DNA from: CALMEC01 sp964628685
GTDB taxonomy: Bacteria; Actinomycetota; Thermoleophilia; Miltoncostaeales; Miltoncostaeaceae
Direction of reading: 5' to 3'
DNA: 64,000 bases
Assembly (NCBI GenBank): GCA_964628685.1
Contig: CAZVNM010000001.1
Span: 248,001-312,000 of the forward strand
Part shown: one piece after another, positions 43,201 to 51,835 of the stretch
How the letters are laid out: every line of letters begins with the position of its first letter
Numbering within the stretch: position 1 is the first letter of the stretch
The notes under the pieces: model-generated
The model's input: the letters and a program-made list of their open reading frames with translations, nothing else
Databases searched by the model: none
Told to the model about the DNA's origin: nothing
Program-made: the position numbers and the translations under genes

Positions 43201-45096
43201 ATGAACGATCGCCACGGATGGCGCTCGTCCCGGATGGTCAAGCACGGATTGCTTGTGACCGTCGCGGGTGCGCTCAGCATCGCCTGGGCCGGTTCTGCAC
43301 CGGCGCAAACCTCAAAGATCACCCCGCAGCTGGCGAGCCAGCTGGCGGCGACGCCCGCCGGCGCCCAGGTGCCGGCCATCATCACCCTCGACCGTCAGGT
43401 CGAGACCGACGGCACGCAGGTCGCCTCCGCCACGCTCATCCGGCGGCTTCGGGCCACCGCGGCCACCACCCAGCGTGAGGTCGTCGCCGAGCTGGACGGT
43501 CCGTCCACGCGCTTCTGGCTGGTCAACGCGATCGCCACCCGCGTGTCGGCGGACGAGGCGGCCGACCTGGCGGCCAACCCGGCCGTCCGGCAGGTCGATG
43601 TGGACCTGCCGGTCACCGTCACCGCCGACGGCGCGCAGTCGGGCAGCGCCCTCAACGGCTGGGGCGTCACGGCGGTCCGGGCGCAGGGCGCCTGGAGCTC
43701 GTACGCGGCCACGGGTCGCGGCGTGCGGATCGGCAGCATCGACACCGGCGTCGACACCTCGAGCGCGCAGGTCGCCTCGAGCGTCGTGGCGTGGAAGGAC
43801 TTCGTCGCCGGCGCCGCCGCCCCGTACGACGACAACGGCCACGGGACCCACACCATCGGCACGATGGCCGGCCGGAACACCGACGGGATCACCATCGGTG
43901 TCGCCCCCGACGCCGATGTCGTGGTCGCCAAGGCGATGAACGCGCAGGGCGTGTCCACGGCCTCCACGCTGCTGGCCGCCGCGCAGTGGATGACCGACCC
44001 GGACGGCAACCCCGCCACCGCCGACTTCCCCACCGTCATCAACAACTCCTGGACCACCGCGTCGGACCCGCACAACGAGTGGTTTCGCCCCATGGTCCAG
44101 ACCTGGGTCGCGATGGGCATCACCCCGGTCTTCGCCGCCGGCAACAACGGCGGAGCGGTCGGCAGCCCGTCCAGCTACCCCGAGGTCATCACCGTCGGCG
44201 CCACCGACCAGGCGAACGCCGTCTGGAACCTGTCGAGCCGCGGTGTGTCCACATGGACGGTCAACGGGATGGCGGTGACCGTGGGCAAGCCCGACGTGGT
44301 CGCCCCCGGCGTCGCCGTGACGAGCGTCGTCCCCGGTGGCTACGCGCCCTACAGCGGGACCTCGATGGCCGCCCCGCACGTCGCCGGTGCGATCGCACTC
44401 ATGAAGCAGGCCCGTCCGGGCCTCACCACCGAGGAGATCCGCTCGATCCTCCGGTCGACCGCGACCGACGTCGACGCACCCGGCGTCGACCTGGCCTCGG
44501 GTGCCGGTCTCATCAACGCGCACGCCGCGGTCGCCCGGACCGGCGCCCCGGCCGTGCAGGCCGCACCGCGCGCCGCGGAGCCCGCGCCGCAGAGCGCACC
44601 CGCCGATGTCGCCACCGCCCCCGGTGTCGTCGATGCACCCAACACCATCCACAGCGTCTCGGTCGTCCGTCAGGGCAGCCGGTACGTGGTCCGCGGCCGC
44701 GTCACCCGCACCGCCAAGATCACGTTCCGCGCCGTCTCCACCACCGGCCGCGACACCATCACCCGTCGGACCACGAGCGGCGGCACCTTCCGGATGATCG
44801 TGCCGGCCCGCCGGAGCGGCACCTACAACCTCACCCTCACGGCCACCGCCGCCGGACGGCGCGCCGAGACCATCCAGACCCGGCCGGCCGCCGGCAGGAC
44901 GCCGGTGATGCGCACGCTCAACGTCACCACCAACGCCCGCACGGGCCTCGTCGTGCGCGGCACGGTCGGCACGCGCGCCACGGTCACCGCCCGCACCGGT
45001 GCGAAGACGGCGCGTGCGAAGACCCGCAAGAGCTTCCGCATGACGGTGCCGACGGCCCACAACGGGTACCGCGTCACCATGCAGTTCACGCGGTAG
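43201..45096 (+). CDS. secreted subtilisin-like serine protease (S8) with beta-rich tail
   Basis: The protein has 631 residues. A signal peptide ends near residue 35 (SAPAQT) and is followed by a propeptide-like domain (PAIITLDRQVE). The triad lies in GSIDTGVDTS (Asp), DDNGHGTHTIGTMAG (His) and SGTSMAAPHVAG (Ser), with FAAGNNGG for the oxyanion Asn. After residue ~470 two Thr/Arg-rich beta modules follow (VVRGRVTRTAKITFRAVS), perhaps cell-wall binding. The sequence before the ATG repeats the first codons of the gene in altered form (see findings). Confidence 0.92.
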   Translation: MNDRHGWRSSRMVKHGLLVTVAGALSIAWAGSAPAQTSKITPQLASQLAATPAGAQVPAIITLDRQVETDGTQVASATLIRRLRATAATTQREVVAELDGPSTRFWLVNAIATRVSADEAADLAANPAVRQVDVDLPVTVTADGAQSGSALNGWGVTAVRAQGAWSSYAATGRGVRIGSIDTGVDTSSAQVASSVVAWKDFVAGAAAPYDDNGHGTHTIGTMAGRNTDGITIGVAPDADVVVAKAMNAQGVSTASTLLAAAQWMTDPDGNPATADFPTVINNSWTTASDPHNEWFRPMVQTWVAMGITPVFAAGNNGGAVGSPSSYPEVITVGATDQANAVWNLSSRGVSTWTVNGMAVTVGKPDVVAPGVAVTSVVPGGYAPYSGTSMAAPHVAGAIALMKQARPGLTTEEIRSILRSTATDVDAPGVDLASGAGLINAHAAVARTGAPAVQAAPRAAEPAPQSAPADVATAPGVVDAPNTIHSVSVVRQGSRYVVRGRVTRTAKITFRAVSTTGRDTITRRTTSGGTFRMIVPARRSGTYNLTLTATAAGRRAETIQTRPAAGRTPVMRTLNVTTNARTGLVVRGTVGTRATVTARTGAKTARAKTRKSFRMTVPTAHNGYRVTMQFTR

Positions 45097-45119
45097 ACGC
45101 CCGCCGGACGTCGTGCGCA

Positions 45120-45156
45120 GGAGGTGACGGGACCCGGCGCCGGTCCCGTCACCTCC
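45120..45156. terminator. bidirectional terminator between subtilase and glycosidase-like gene
   Basis: A perfect 15-bp stem (GGAGGTGACGGGACC, 7-nt loop) lies between the two convergent stop codons. Confidence 0.85.
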
Positions 45157-45169
45157 ACCCATCGCGGCG

Positions 45170-47095
45170 TCATCCCGCCGGCCGCACCGCCGTCCGCCAG
45201 GGCAGACGACCGGGTTCGGGTGTCCCCGGAAGCTCCCAGCGCCAGACCGGCAGGCCCGTGGGTGCGTCCTGCATCCGCTGGATCGATGCGACGAACTCCG
45301 GCAGACCGCCGGGTGCGTCGAGCGTCAGCGGGAACATGGGCTCCCCGGCGAAGGCGATGACCCGGCCGGCTCCCACGGTGCGCACCATCACGGCCGGGCT
45401 GCCGTCCGGGTTGACGCCGATGACCCGGGCGTCCGGCGGAGGGGATACGAACTTGCCACCGGGGACGGCCGCGATGGAGAGCGGCCGGGCGGGCAGGCCC
45501 GCTCCGAGCGCGTCCTGCGCGATGGTGATCGGGCCGGTCGCCGGGGCGATCTCGGTGCCCAGGAGTGCCGCCCTGATGTCGGGCACGAGCTCGTTGCGGG
45601 GTGTGCGGATGGGGCCCAGACGGTCGGTCAGCACGAGGGTGCCGCCGGCGCGCACCCACGCGACGAGCGCGTCGGCGAAGGCGCGGTCGATCACGTCGGT
45701 GCGCGACAGGTAGACGGTCCTGGCGCGCGCGAGGCGGCTGGGATCGGCGACCAGACGGGTGTCGGTGTCGAACACGAACGACGAGCCCACGAGCTCACCC
45801 AGCACCGAGTACGTGGTGTACATGGCGTTGGCCTGCGTGCGGGGGCGCACGGCGAACGACTCGCCGGGCCTGCCCTGCGCCTCACTCGCGGTGTTGTAGA
45901 CGACGACCGTCGCCGGGTCGTTGGGCATGTCCGGCACGCGGGCGGTCTGCATGGCGTTCGCGACCTTCATCATCTCCGCGTAGACCGCCGGTTCCTTGAT
46001 GCGCGGGTTGGTCTCGGAGTAGAGCGTGATGTCGGTGGCCCCGGCCCGCAGCGCCTGTGACGTCCAGGTCCAGAGGTCGGCCGGCTTCACCGTGTAGCCC
46101 TGGTACGGGAACGCCTGCACGATCGTGCGGACACGCTTGCCGGTCAGGTCGGCCATGAGCTTCGAGCCGAAGCCCGGGTTGTAGCGGCCCCGCCCCGGGT
46201 TGACCGCCTCGTCGTACGAAACGTACGGGTCGAGCTCGACCACGTCGGCGAACTCCGCCAGGCGCGTGTAGTCCCACGGGATGAACCCGTCGATGAACGC
46301 GTAGTCGTTGGGGCTCACCACGGCCGTGGGGTCGAGCTGGCGGATCAGGTCCACCTGGCCCTTGCGCATGGTGAAGAAGCGGTCGCCGCTCCAGCGGTTC
46401 CACGCCACCCATTTGAGTCCCTCGTACGGGTGCTCGGTCGTGTCGGCGCGCGAGCTGGGGGGCACCACGCCCTGGGTGCGGATGATGTCGGCGCGCATCG
46501 ACCGCCACAGCTTCGAGCGCTCGGCCGGCCCCGCCGGCGGGAAGAGCATGGGCTCGTCGATGCCGTTGTAGTAGTTCTTGTACGGCAGGTTGCGGTACTT
46601 CGGGACGATCCGGCGGATCTCGGCCTTCGCGGCGCGGTCCCAGCCGGGGCTGATCATCAGGTACCGACGCGCGGGGATGCCGTTCTTGATGTTCCAGGCG
46701 GTGTGCCACTTCTTGTCGCGCGCGAGCTGCGCCACCCGCAGGTCCGGGTTGACGTCCCACCTCATGCCGAAGGTCTGGTGCAGGCGCAGGAAGTTGCGCG
46801 GGTTGAACCAGCCGCGGATCGGCTCGGTCGGGTGGAGCGGCAGGTCGAAGGGCAGTGCGGCGCCGCCCGAGTACCACATGCCGTTGGCACCGGCGGTCTC
46901 GAGGACCCCGTTCATGATCCGCGTCCACTGGGCCGCGGTGTACGGGTTCTTCTTGAGCGACCACCCGGGGACCAGCTTGATCCGCAGGTCGTGTCCCCAG
47001 GTGAACGTGTCACCGGCGGGCCGGTCGGCGAGGGCGGTGGCGGGGCCGACCAGAAGGCCGGCGCCGACCACGATGGCGGTCAGGCGTGTGCGCAT
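45170..47095 (-). CDS. secreted TIM-barrel glycosidase-like protein with C-terminal GATase-like domain
   Basis: The protein has 641 residues. A signal peptide spans ~1-24 (MRTRLTAIVVGAGLLVGPATALA). The first ~370 residues look like a (beta/alpha)8 glycoside hydrolase: NYYNGIDEPMLFPP and DVVELDPYVSYDE offer the acid/base and nucleophile carboxylates. The next ~200 residues (VVVYNTASEAQ, ALVAWVRAGGTLVLTDRLGP, VIAFAGEPMFP) resemble the GATase-like trimerisation domain of family 42 beta-galactosidases. The substrate is unknown. Confidence 0.65.
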   Translation of the reverse strand: MRTRLTAIVVGAGLLVGPATALADRPAGDTFTWGHDLRIKLVPGWSLKKNPYTAAQWTRIMNGVLETAGANGMWYSGGAALPFDLPLHPTEPIRGWFNPRNFLRLHQTFGMRWDVNPDLRVAQLARDKKWHTAWNIKNGIPARRYLMISPGWDRAAKAEIRRIVPKYRNLPYKNYYNGIDEPMLFPPAGPAERSKLWRSMRADIIRTQGVVPPSSRADTTEHPYEGLKWVAWNRWSGDRFFTMRKGQVDLIRQLDPTAVVSPNDYAFIDGFIPWDYTRLAEFADVVELDPYVSYDEAVNPGRGRYNPGFGSKLMADLTGKRVRTIVQAFPYQGYTVKPADLWTWTSQALRAGATDITLYSETNPRIKEPAVYAEMMKVANAMQTARVPDMPNDPATVVVYNTASEAQGRPGESFAVRPRTQANAMYTTYSVLGELVGSSFVFDTDTRLVADPSRLARARTVYLSRTDVIDRAFADALVAWVRAGGTLVLTDRLGPIRTPRNELVPDIRAALLGTEIAPATGPITIAQDALGAGLPARPLSIAAVPGGKFVSPPPDARVIGVNPDGSPAVMVRTVGAGRVIAFAGEPMFPLTLDAPGGLPEFVASIQRMQDAPTGLPVWRWELPGTPEPGRLPWRTAVRPAG

Positions 47096-47181
47096 GGAGC
47101 GGGATTCTGCCCGTGACCACGGACGGGTGCCGCGTGGACGGGTGAGGGACGTCACATCCGCCGTCCCGGTGCGCGTGGAAT

Positions 47182-48642
47182 TCAGGCCGGCGACGGGCGC
47201 AGTGTGCCGTCGGCATCGACCGCGTCGATGGTGGTGCGGATGTCGTCGATCATCGGATCGAAGAGCTCGTCGCGGTATGCGGGGTCGGTGGCCGAGGCCA
47301 CCAGGAAGCTGAGCATCGCGAACGCCGCCATGAACACCGACGTGTCGAACGCGTTGCGGCTGAAGCCGGTGTCGATCCCGAGGAACCGCAGGGGCTCGGG
47401 CCGCGCCTCGATCCAGGACTGCACCGTGGCGTCGGGGATCGCCACCGACGCCAGGACGAGCAGCACCGCCGACACCGCCGCAAGGAAGAGGAGTCCCTGG
47501 ATCAGCTGCGTCGCCGCGATCTTCACGTACGTGTTGATGGTCTGCGCCCGGTTGAGACGGACGAGCGGGCCGTCACCGCCCCGGGCCTGCCCGTCGCCCC
47601 GCCGGCGCTCGTGGACCAGCTCGGAGCGTGCGGTGCCCAGCGTGGTGAAGAGCGCGATCGCCATGATGAGCCCCACGGTTTGCACAAGCCGCGTGCCCCG
47701 AAGGCCCGCGGTGATCTGCCACGCCTCGGCCGACAGCAGACCGAACACGACGATCATCATGAACACCGGGATCACCCGCGTGGCGATCGACGCCAGCGTC
47801 TCGAGCTCACGGAGCGCGGCCCGCCCCGCCCACGCGAGGATGGCGAAGAGGCCCGACCAGACGCCCAGCACGACCGCCAGGACGACCAGCGTCGACCAGA
47901 TGAAGAAGTGCCCCTGCGTGAGGTGCTCGTTCTCCCGAAGCTCGGCGGCGAGCCCGGTGTAGGCGCCCAGCATGACGATCAGGGCGAACGACGTGCGAAA
48001 GCCACCCGACAGGCGGGTCAGCACGTAGCGACAGGCGAGCGTGAGCGCGACGGGCACGCTCACGACGAGGACGACCAGGAGCACCGTGACGATGCGGGCG
48101 GCGTCGGCGTCGGTCTCGGCGCCGCTGAGCGCGAACGACGCCCAGCCCAGGGCGATCGCGTAGACGACGACGGCGGCCGCGATCCAGCGCCAATGGATCC
48201 TGCGGGGTCGCAGGTCGGCCCGGCGCGGGCGCCGGTCGCTTCGCAGGAGCAGCACGAACCAGGCCACCAGGGCCAGTGCGATCGCGATCAACAGGACGAT
48301 GAGCCCCTCGGAGGTGTCGCGCGCCATGCCGCCCCCGGACCTGGCGGACGCATCGCCGGATCGCGTGAGGTCGGCCCCATCGAACAGGCGCACCGCCTGC
48401 AGCGACCACAGCACCAGCGTCGTGACGAAGACCATGGGCGGCGCCAGACGACCGATGAGGCCCTCGTGCCAGCGACGCACGGGCACGAACATGGGGAGTC
48501 CGCGCCGGCGGAGCTCCTCGTCGTCGGCCCTGACCTCGTCCTCGGGGATCACGTCATCGAGTTCGGCGGCGGTGGGGGCGCCCCTGCCCGGCGGGCCGCC
48601 ACCGTGACGCACCCGGTATCGGGAACCGGGGCCCCCACCCAC
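47182..48642 (-). CDS. polytopic membrane protein
   Basis: The protein has 486 residues. A polar N-terminal region of ~60 residues precedes about ten hydrophobic segments, with a charged loop (RSELVHERRRGDGQARG) between segments seven and eight. No transporter signature was recognised. The GTG at 48642 lies 10 bp past the stop of the phosphosulfolactate synthase gene, so it is probably co-transcribed with it and could export the product, but this is a guess from position. Confidence 0.6.
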   Translation of the reverse strand: MGGGPGSRYRVRHGGGPPGRGAPTAAELDDVIPEDEVRADDEELRRRGLPMFVPVRRWHEGLIGRLAPPMVFVTTLVLWSLQAVRLFDGADLTRSGDASARSGGGMARDTSEGLIVLLIAIALALVAWFVLLLRSDRRPRRADLRPRRIHWRWIAAAVVVYAIALGWASFALSGAETDADAARIVTVLLVVLVVSVPVALTLACRYVLTRLSGGFRTSFALIVMLGAYTGLAAELRENEHLTQGHFFIWSTLVVLAVVLGVWSGLFAILAWAGRAALRELETLASIATRVIPVFMMIVVFGLLSAEAWQITAGLRGTRLVQTVGLIMAIALFTTLGTARSELVHERRRGDGQARGGDGPLVRLNRAQTINTYVKIAATQLIQGLLFLAAVSAVLLVLASVAIPDATVQSWIEARPEPLRFLGIDTGFSRNAFDTSVFMAAFAMLSFLVASATDPAYRDELFDPMIDDIRTTIDAVDADGTLRPSPA

Positions 48643-48651
48643 GGGAACGCC

Positions 48652-49422
48652 CTACGTCGCCGAGGCGTCCCCCACCCGCAGGGTGTCGGCCCGCAGTCCC
48701 AGCCGCAGCGTCTCCAGCGAGATGACCTCGTCGGGCGGGATGTTCCCCAGGTTGACGTTGGGTCCGAACTGGCGGATGAACCAGACCTGTTGGGTCTTCT
48801 GCGGCGCCTCGAACAGCAGGTCGTCGGGGCGCACGTTGTGGACGATCTCGTCGACGAGCCCCTGACGGACCTCGCCGTTGGGCCGGTAGATGCCGGCGGT
48901 GCCGCTCTCCCGGGCCTCGGTGATCACCTTCCAGGAGCCGGCCTCCAGCTCCGCCTTCACGTCCTCCACCCAGCGGAAGGGCGCGATGATGACGGTGTCG
49001 TCCTTGGACCCGACCTCCGAGAGCACGGTGAAGTCCGTCGCGAGCGAGCGGATGAGCTCGAGCTTCTCGTCGTGCGGGATGTCGATCTTGCCGTCGGACA
49101 CCTCGACGTGGGTGAGGCCGAGCTCGGACACCCAGGAGCGGTACTCGTCCACCTTTCCCTGGGCGATCGCGGCCTCCAGCAGGGTGCCGCCGAGGACGAC
49201 CGGGAGCCCCAGGTCACGGTACGCGTCCAGCTTGGCGCGCAGGTTGGTGGTGACGTAGCTGGTGCCCCATCCGAGCTTGACGATGTCGACGTAGTCGCCG
49301 CAGGTCGCGTACCACTCCTCGATCTGCGACACGGTCTGTCCCTTGTCGATCACGTGAGTCAGCCCGGTCTGGCGCGGCTTGGCCGGACGCTCGGGCAGGG
49401 ACAGGAACGACGGCGTGCTCAT
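48652..49422 (-). CDS. comA: phosphosulfolactate synthase-like protein (ComA family)
   Basis: The protein has 256 residues. ComA adds sulfite to phosphoenolpyruvate to form (2R)-phospho-3-sulfolactate, the first step to coenzyme M or sulfolactate. Family stretches are VIDKGQTVSQIEEWYATCGDY, DIVKLGWGTSY, VVLGGTLLEAA, LTHVEVSDGKIDI and IVHNVRPDDLLFEAPQKTQQ. Length equals that of archaeal ComA. GGAGG precedes the ATG. Plant HSA32-like proteins share the fold, so the sulfonate role needs proof. No comB is visible, but a flavoprotein and a LysR gene lie upstream. Confidence 0.8.
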   Translation of the reverse strand: MSTPSFLSLPERPAKPRQTGLTHVIDKGQTVSQIEEWYATCGDYVDIVKLGWGTSYVTTNLRAKLDAYRDLGLPVVLGGTLLEAAIAQGKVDEYRSWVSELGLTHVEVSDGKIDIPHDEKLELIRSLATDFTVLSEVGSKDDTVIIAPFRWVEDVKAELEAGSWKVITEARESGTAGIYRPNGEVRQGLVDEIVHNVRPDDLLFEAPQKTQQVWFIRQFGPNVNLGNIPPDEVISLETLRLGLRADTLRVGDASAT

Positions 49423-49564
49423 GCGGGTCCTCCTCGCGGGTGGTCGGTGGTGAGGGCGTTGCCGGCCGCGGGTGGGCGGCGATCCGCCGTCGTCGCGGGC
49501 CCGCGCACGTGACGTACCTGGCACCGGGCGTGCGCAGACGCGGGCGCTCCGAGAACGGAACCGC

Positions 49565-50779
49565 TCATCGGGTGGCCTCTCCCGCCGTGCGACCGGCGCG
49601 GCGGCCGAACACCACGGTGTCCAGCAGCGAGTTGCCCATCAGGCGGTTGGTGCCGTGCACGCCGCCGGTGATCTCGCCGGCCGCGTGGATGCCCGGCACG
49701 GTCGTCCGTCCGTCGGTATCGATCACGATCCCTCCGTTGCGGTAGTGGAGGACCGGGTAGACGAGCACCCGCTCCCTGGTGATGTCGATGCCCGCCCGTT
49801 CGTAGCGACGGCTGACGTAGGCGAGGCGCTCACGCGTAAAGCCGGTGCCGTTCTCACGGTCGATGACGGTGGTGTCCAACCAGACGCCCGGCGATCCGTC
49901 GGGGGCGGTGACGCCCCGGCCGTCCTCGACGGCGTCGATGATCCCCTGCGCCACCACGTCGCGCGGCGCGAGCTCGTCGACGAAGCGCTCGCCGTCGGCG
50001 TCGTGCAGCGTTGCCCCGTATGCGCGGGTGGTCTCGGGCAGTGCGTACCCGGCGAGGGCCTCCGGCCAGACCGATCCGGTCGGGTGTCGCTGCCACGAGT
50101 CGAGGTGGACGGTCTCGGCACCCAGGTCCATCGCGATGCGGAGGACCTCCGGCGTGGCGTCGGGGTGGTTGGTGCTGCCGATGCCCAGTCGCGCGGCCTC
50201 ACCGGCCAGGCCGCCACCCGCCGCCAGCACCACCTGCGCGGCGGTGACGTGGACGCGCTCGCCGTCGCGTTCCAGCACCGCGCGCCAGCGGTCGCCGGTG
50301 GGCTCCAGGGCCACCAGGCCCGTCGACTCACGCACGTCGACGCCCGCCGCGCGCACGGCGCCGCGCAGGGCCTTGACCATCTCGGCGCCGGTGCGTTCCC
50401 CGGCCTGCAGCAGACGCGGCACCCGGGCGCCGCCGCACCGGATAACGCGCAGTCGCCCGTCGTCGCGGGTGAAGCCCACACCCAGTTCCGCCAGCCACGC
50501 GATGGCCTCCGGGCCGGCGTCCACGAGCGTGCGCACCAGCTCGGGTCGTGCGTCCTCGTGGCCGGCGGCGAACGTGTCCTCAAAGTGCGCCACCGTGGTG
50601 TCGCCATCGCCCATCGCCGCCTGGATGCCGCCCTGGGCCCGGCCGGTGTTGGACGCGCCCAGCGCCGACTTGGTCACGACGGTGACCGTGGCGCCGGTCT
50701 CGGCCGCCGCGACGGCGGCGCTCATCCCCGCGCCCCCGCTTCCGACGACGAGGACATCGGTGGTCGACTCCTGCCTCAC
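49565..50779 (-). CDS. FAD-dependent oxidoreductase of the FrdA/SdhA/NadB family
   Basis: The protein has 404 residues. The dinucleotide fold is VLVVGSGGAGMSAAVAAAE. ALGASNTGRAQGGIQAAMG and the C-terminal AGEITGGVHGTNRLMGNSLLD match L-aspartate oxidase and fumarate reductase flavoproteins. The C-terminal helical domain of NadB (~130 residues) is missing and no other NAD genes are near. The GTG at 50779 is chosen because the ATG at 50806 falls inside the ATAAC-type operator. It lies between a LysR gene and phosphosulfolactate synthase, 142 bp from the latter. Confidence 0.82.
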   Translation of the reverse strand: MRQESTTDVLVVGSGGAGMSAAVAAAETGATVTVVTKSALGASNTGRAQGGIQAAMGDGDTTVAHFEDTFAAGHEDARPELVRTLVDAGPEAIAWLAELGVGFTRDDGRLRVIRCGGARVPRLLQAGERTGAEMVKALRGAVRAAGVDVRESTGLVALEPTGDRWRAVLERDGERVHVTAAQVVLAAGGGLAGEAARLGIGSTNHPDATPEVLRIAMDLGAETVHLDSWQRHPTGSVWPEALAGYALPETTRAYGATLHDADGERFVDELAPRDVVAQGIIDAVEDGRGVTAPDGSPGVWLDTTVIDRENGTGFTRERLAYVSRRYERAGIDITRERVLVYPVLHYRNGGIVIDTDGRTTVPGIHAAGEITGGVHGTNRLMGNSLLDTVVFGRRAGRTAGEATR

Positions 50780-50795
50780 ACCCCCCACCTTAGCG

Positions 50796-50819
50796 ATAAC
50801 GCCCATAACGAACGGTTAT
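50796..50819 (-). promoter_or_regulatory. ATAAC half-sites, probable LysR operator
   Basis: On the plus strand ATAAC (50796-50800), ATAAC (50805-50809) and GTTAT (50815-50819) occur together; the last two form ATAAC-N5-GTTAT, a dyad containing a T-N11-A core as expected for LysR proteins. It overlaps the LysR stop and lies just before the flavoprotein start. Confidence 0.55.
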
Positions 50820-51715
50820 GCACGGTCCGCCGCGTCACGTGCGAACGTGAGGAAGGCCTCGCTCACCCGGGACGGCGTGCGGCCGGTGGCGCGGACGACC
50901 GAGAAGTCGCGCGCCATGTCGGGTCCGTCGAGCGCCACGGCGTGCAGCCGCCCGTCGGCCACCTCGGCCTCCACCGACCGTCGCGAGATGACGGTGATGC
51001 CGTCACCGCGCAGCACGGCCGCCTTGACCGACTGCTGCAGGCCCAGCTCCATGTCGACCCGCAGGTCCTGGGGACGCCGACCGGCGGCCCGCAGGGCGGC
51101 CTCCAGCACGTCGCGCACGCCGGAGCCGCGCTGCTGGAGGATGAGGGGATGCTCGGCGAGCGTGATCGCGTCGATCCGCTCACGTCCCGCCAGCGCATGG
51201 TCCGGGGGGACGATCACCACCAGGTCGTCGTGCAGGAACGGGGTGAACTCGAGGCCCCGGTGGTGGCGGTCCGAGCCGACGATGCCGAACTCCAGCTCGC
51301 CGGCCAGCACCTGTTCGCAGATGGTGCGGGTGTCGCTCACCACGAGGCTCACCGCCACGTCGGGATGCGCGGCGCGAAAGTCGGCCAGAAGCGGTGGCAG
51401 GAGCACCTCGCCCGGGCCGGTCGAGCTGCCGAGCTCCAGACGCCCGCCGATGCGCCCGCCGGCCTCGCCCAGCTCGCGCTCGAGTTCGGCCTCCAGCTCG
51501 ATCATCCGCCGGGCGTGGTGCTCGACCACGCGTCCGGCCTCGGTCACCGCCACCCCACGGCCGCTTCGATCGAGCAGGCGTTCGCCGAAGCGCTCCTCCA
51601 GGGAGCGGATCTGGGCCGAGACCGCGGGCTGCGAGATGCCGAGGGCCTCCGCCGCGCCCGAGAACGAGCCGCGGTCGATGACCGCGCAGAGGGTGGTGAG
51701 CTGCCGGAGATCCAC
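50816..51715 (-). CDS. LysR-family transcriptional regulator (CysL/CysB-like)
   Basis: The protein has 299 residues. The N-terminal winged helix is typical (GSFSGAAEALGISQPAVSAQIRSLEERFG). The co-inducer domain contains GSSTGPGEVLLPPLLADFRAAHPDV and LQQRGSGVR, close to regulators of the CysL/CbbR branch. The GTG at 51715 is supported by TATCGT 7 nt upstream. It lies on the same strand as the flavoprotein and phosphosulfolactate synthase genes and probably controls them. CysL-type regulators act on sulfite genes in other bacteria, which would fit a sulfite-using enzyme. Confidence 0.88.
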   Translation of the reverse strand: MDLRQLTTLCAVIDRGSFSGAAEALGISQPAVSAQIRSLEERFGERLLDRSGRGVAVTEAGRVVEHHARRMIELEAELERELGEAGGRIGGRLELGSSTGPGEVLLPPLLADFRAAHPDVAVSLVVSDTRTICEQVLAGELEFGIVGSDRHHRGLEFTPFLHDDLVVIVPPDHALAGRERIDAITLAEHPLILQQRGSGVRDVLEAALRAAGRRPQDLRVDMELGLQQSVKAAVLRGDGITVISRRSVEAEVADGRLHAVALDGPDMARDFSVVRATGRTPSRVSEAFLTFARDAADRA

Positions 51716-51835
51716 GGCCGTGACGATACGCGTGATGCCGGGCGCCGCATCACGGGTCCGTTGGACCGCCGTCGGCGAGCGCGTCGCCCGTGCGGGGACC
51801 TCGCCGTGCCCATCACGTGCGGGCGACGCGCGACG

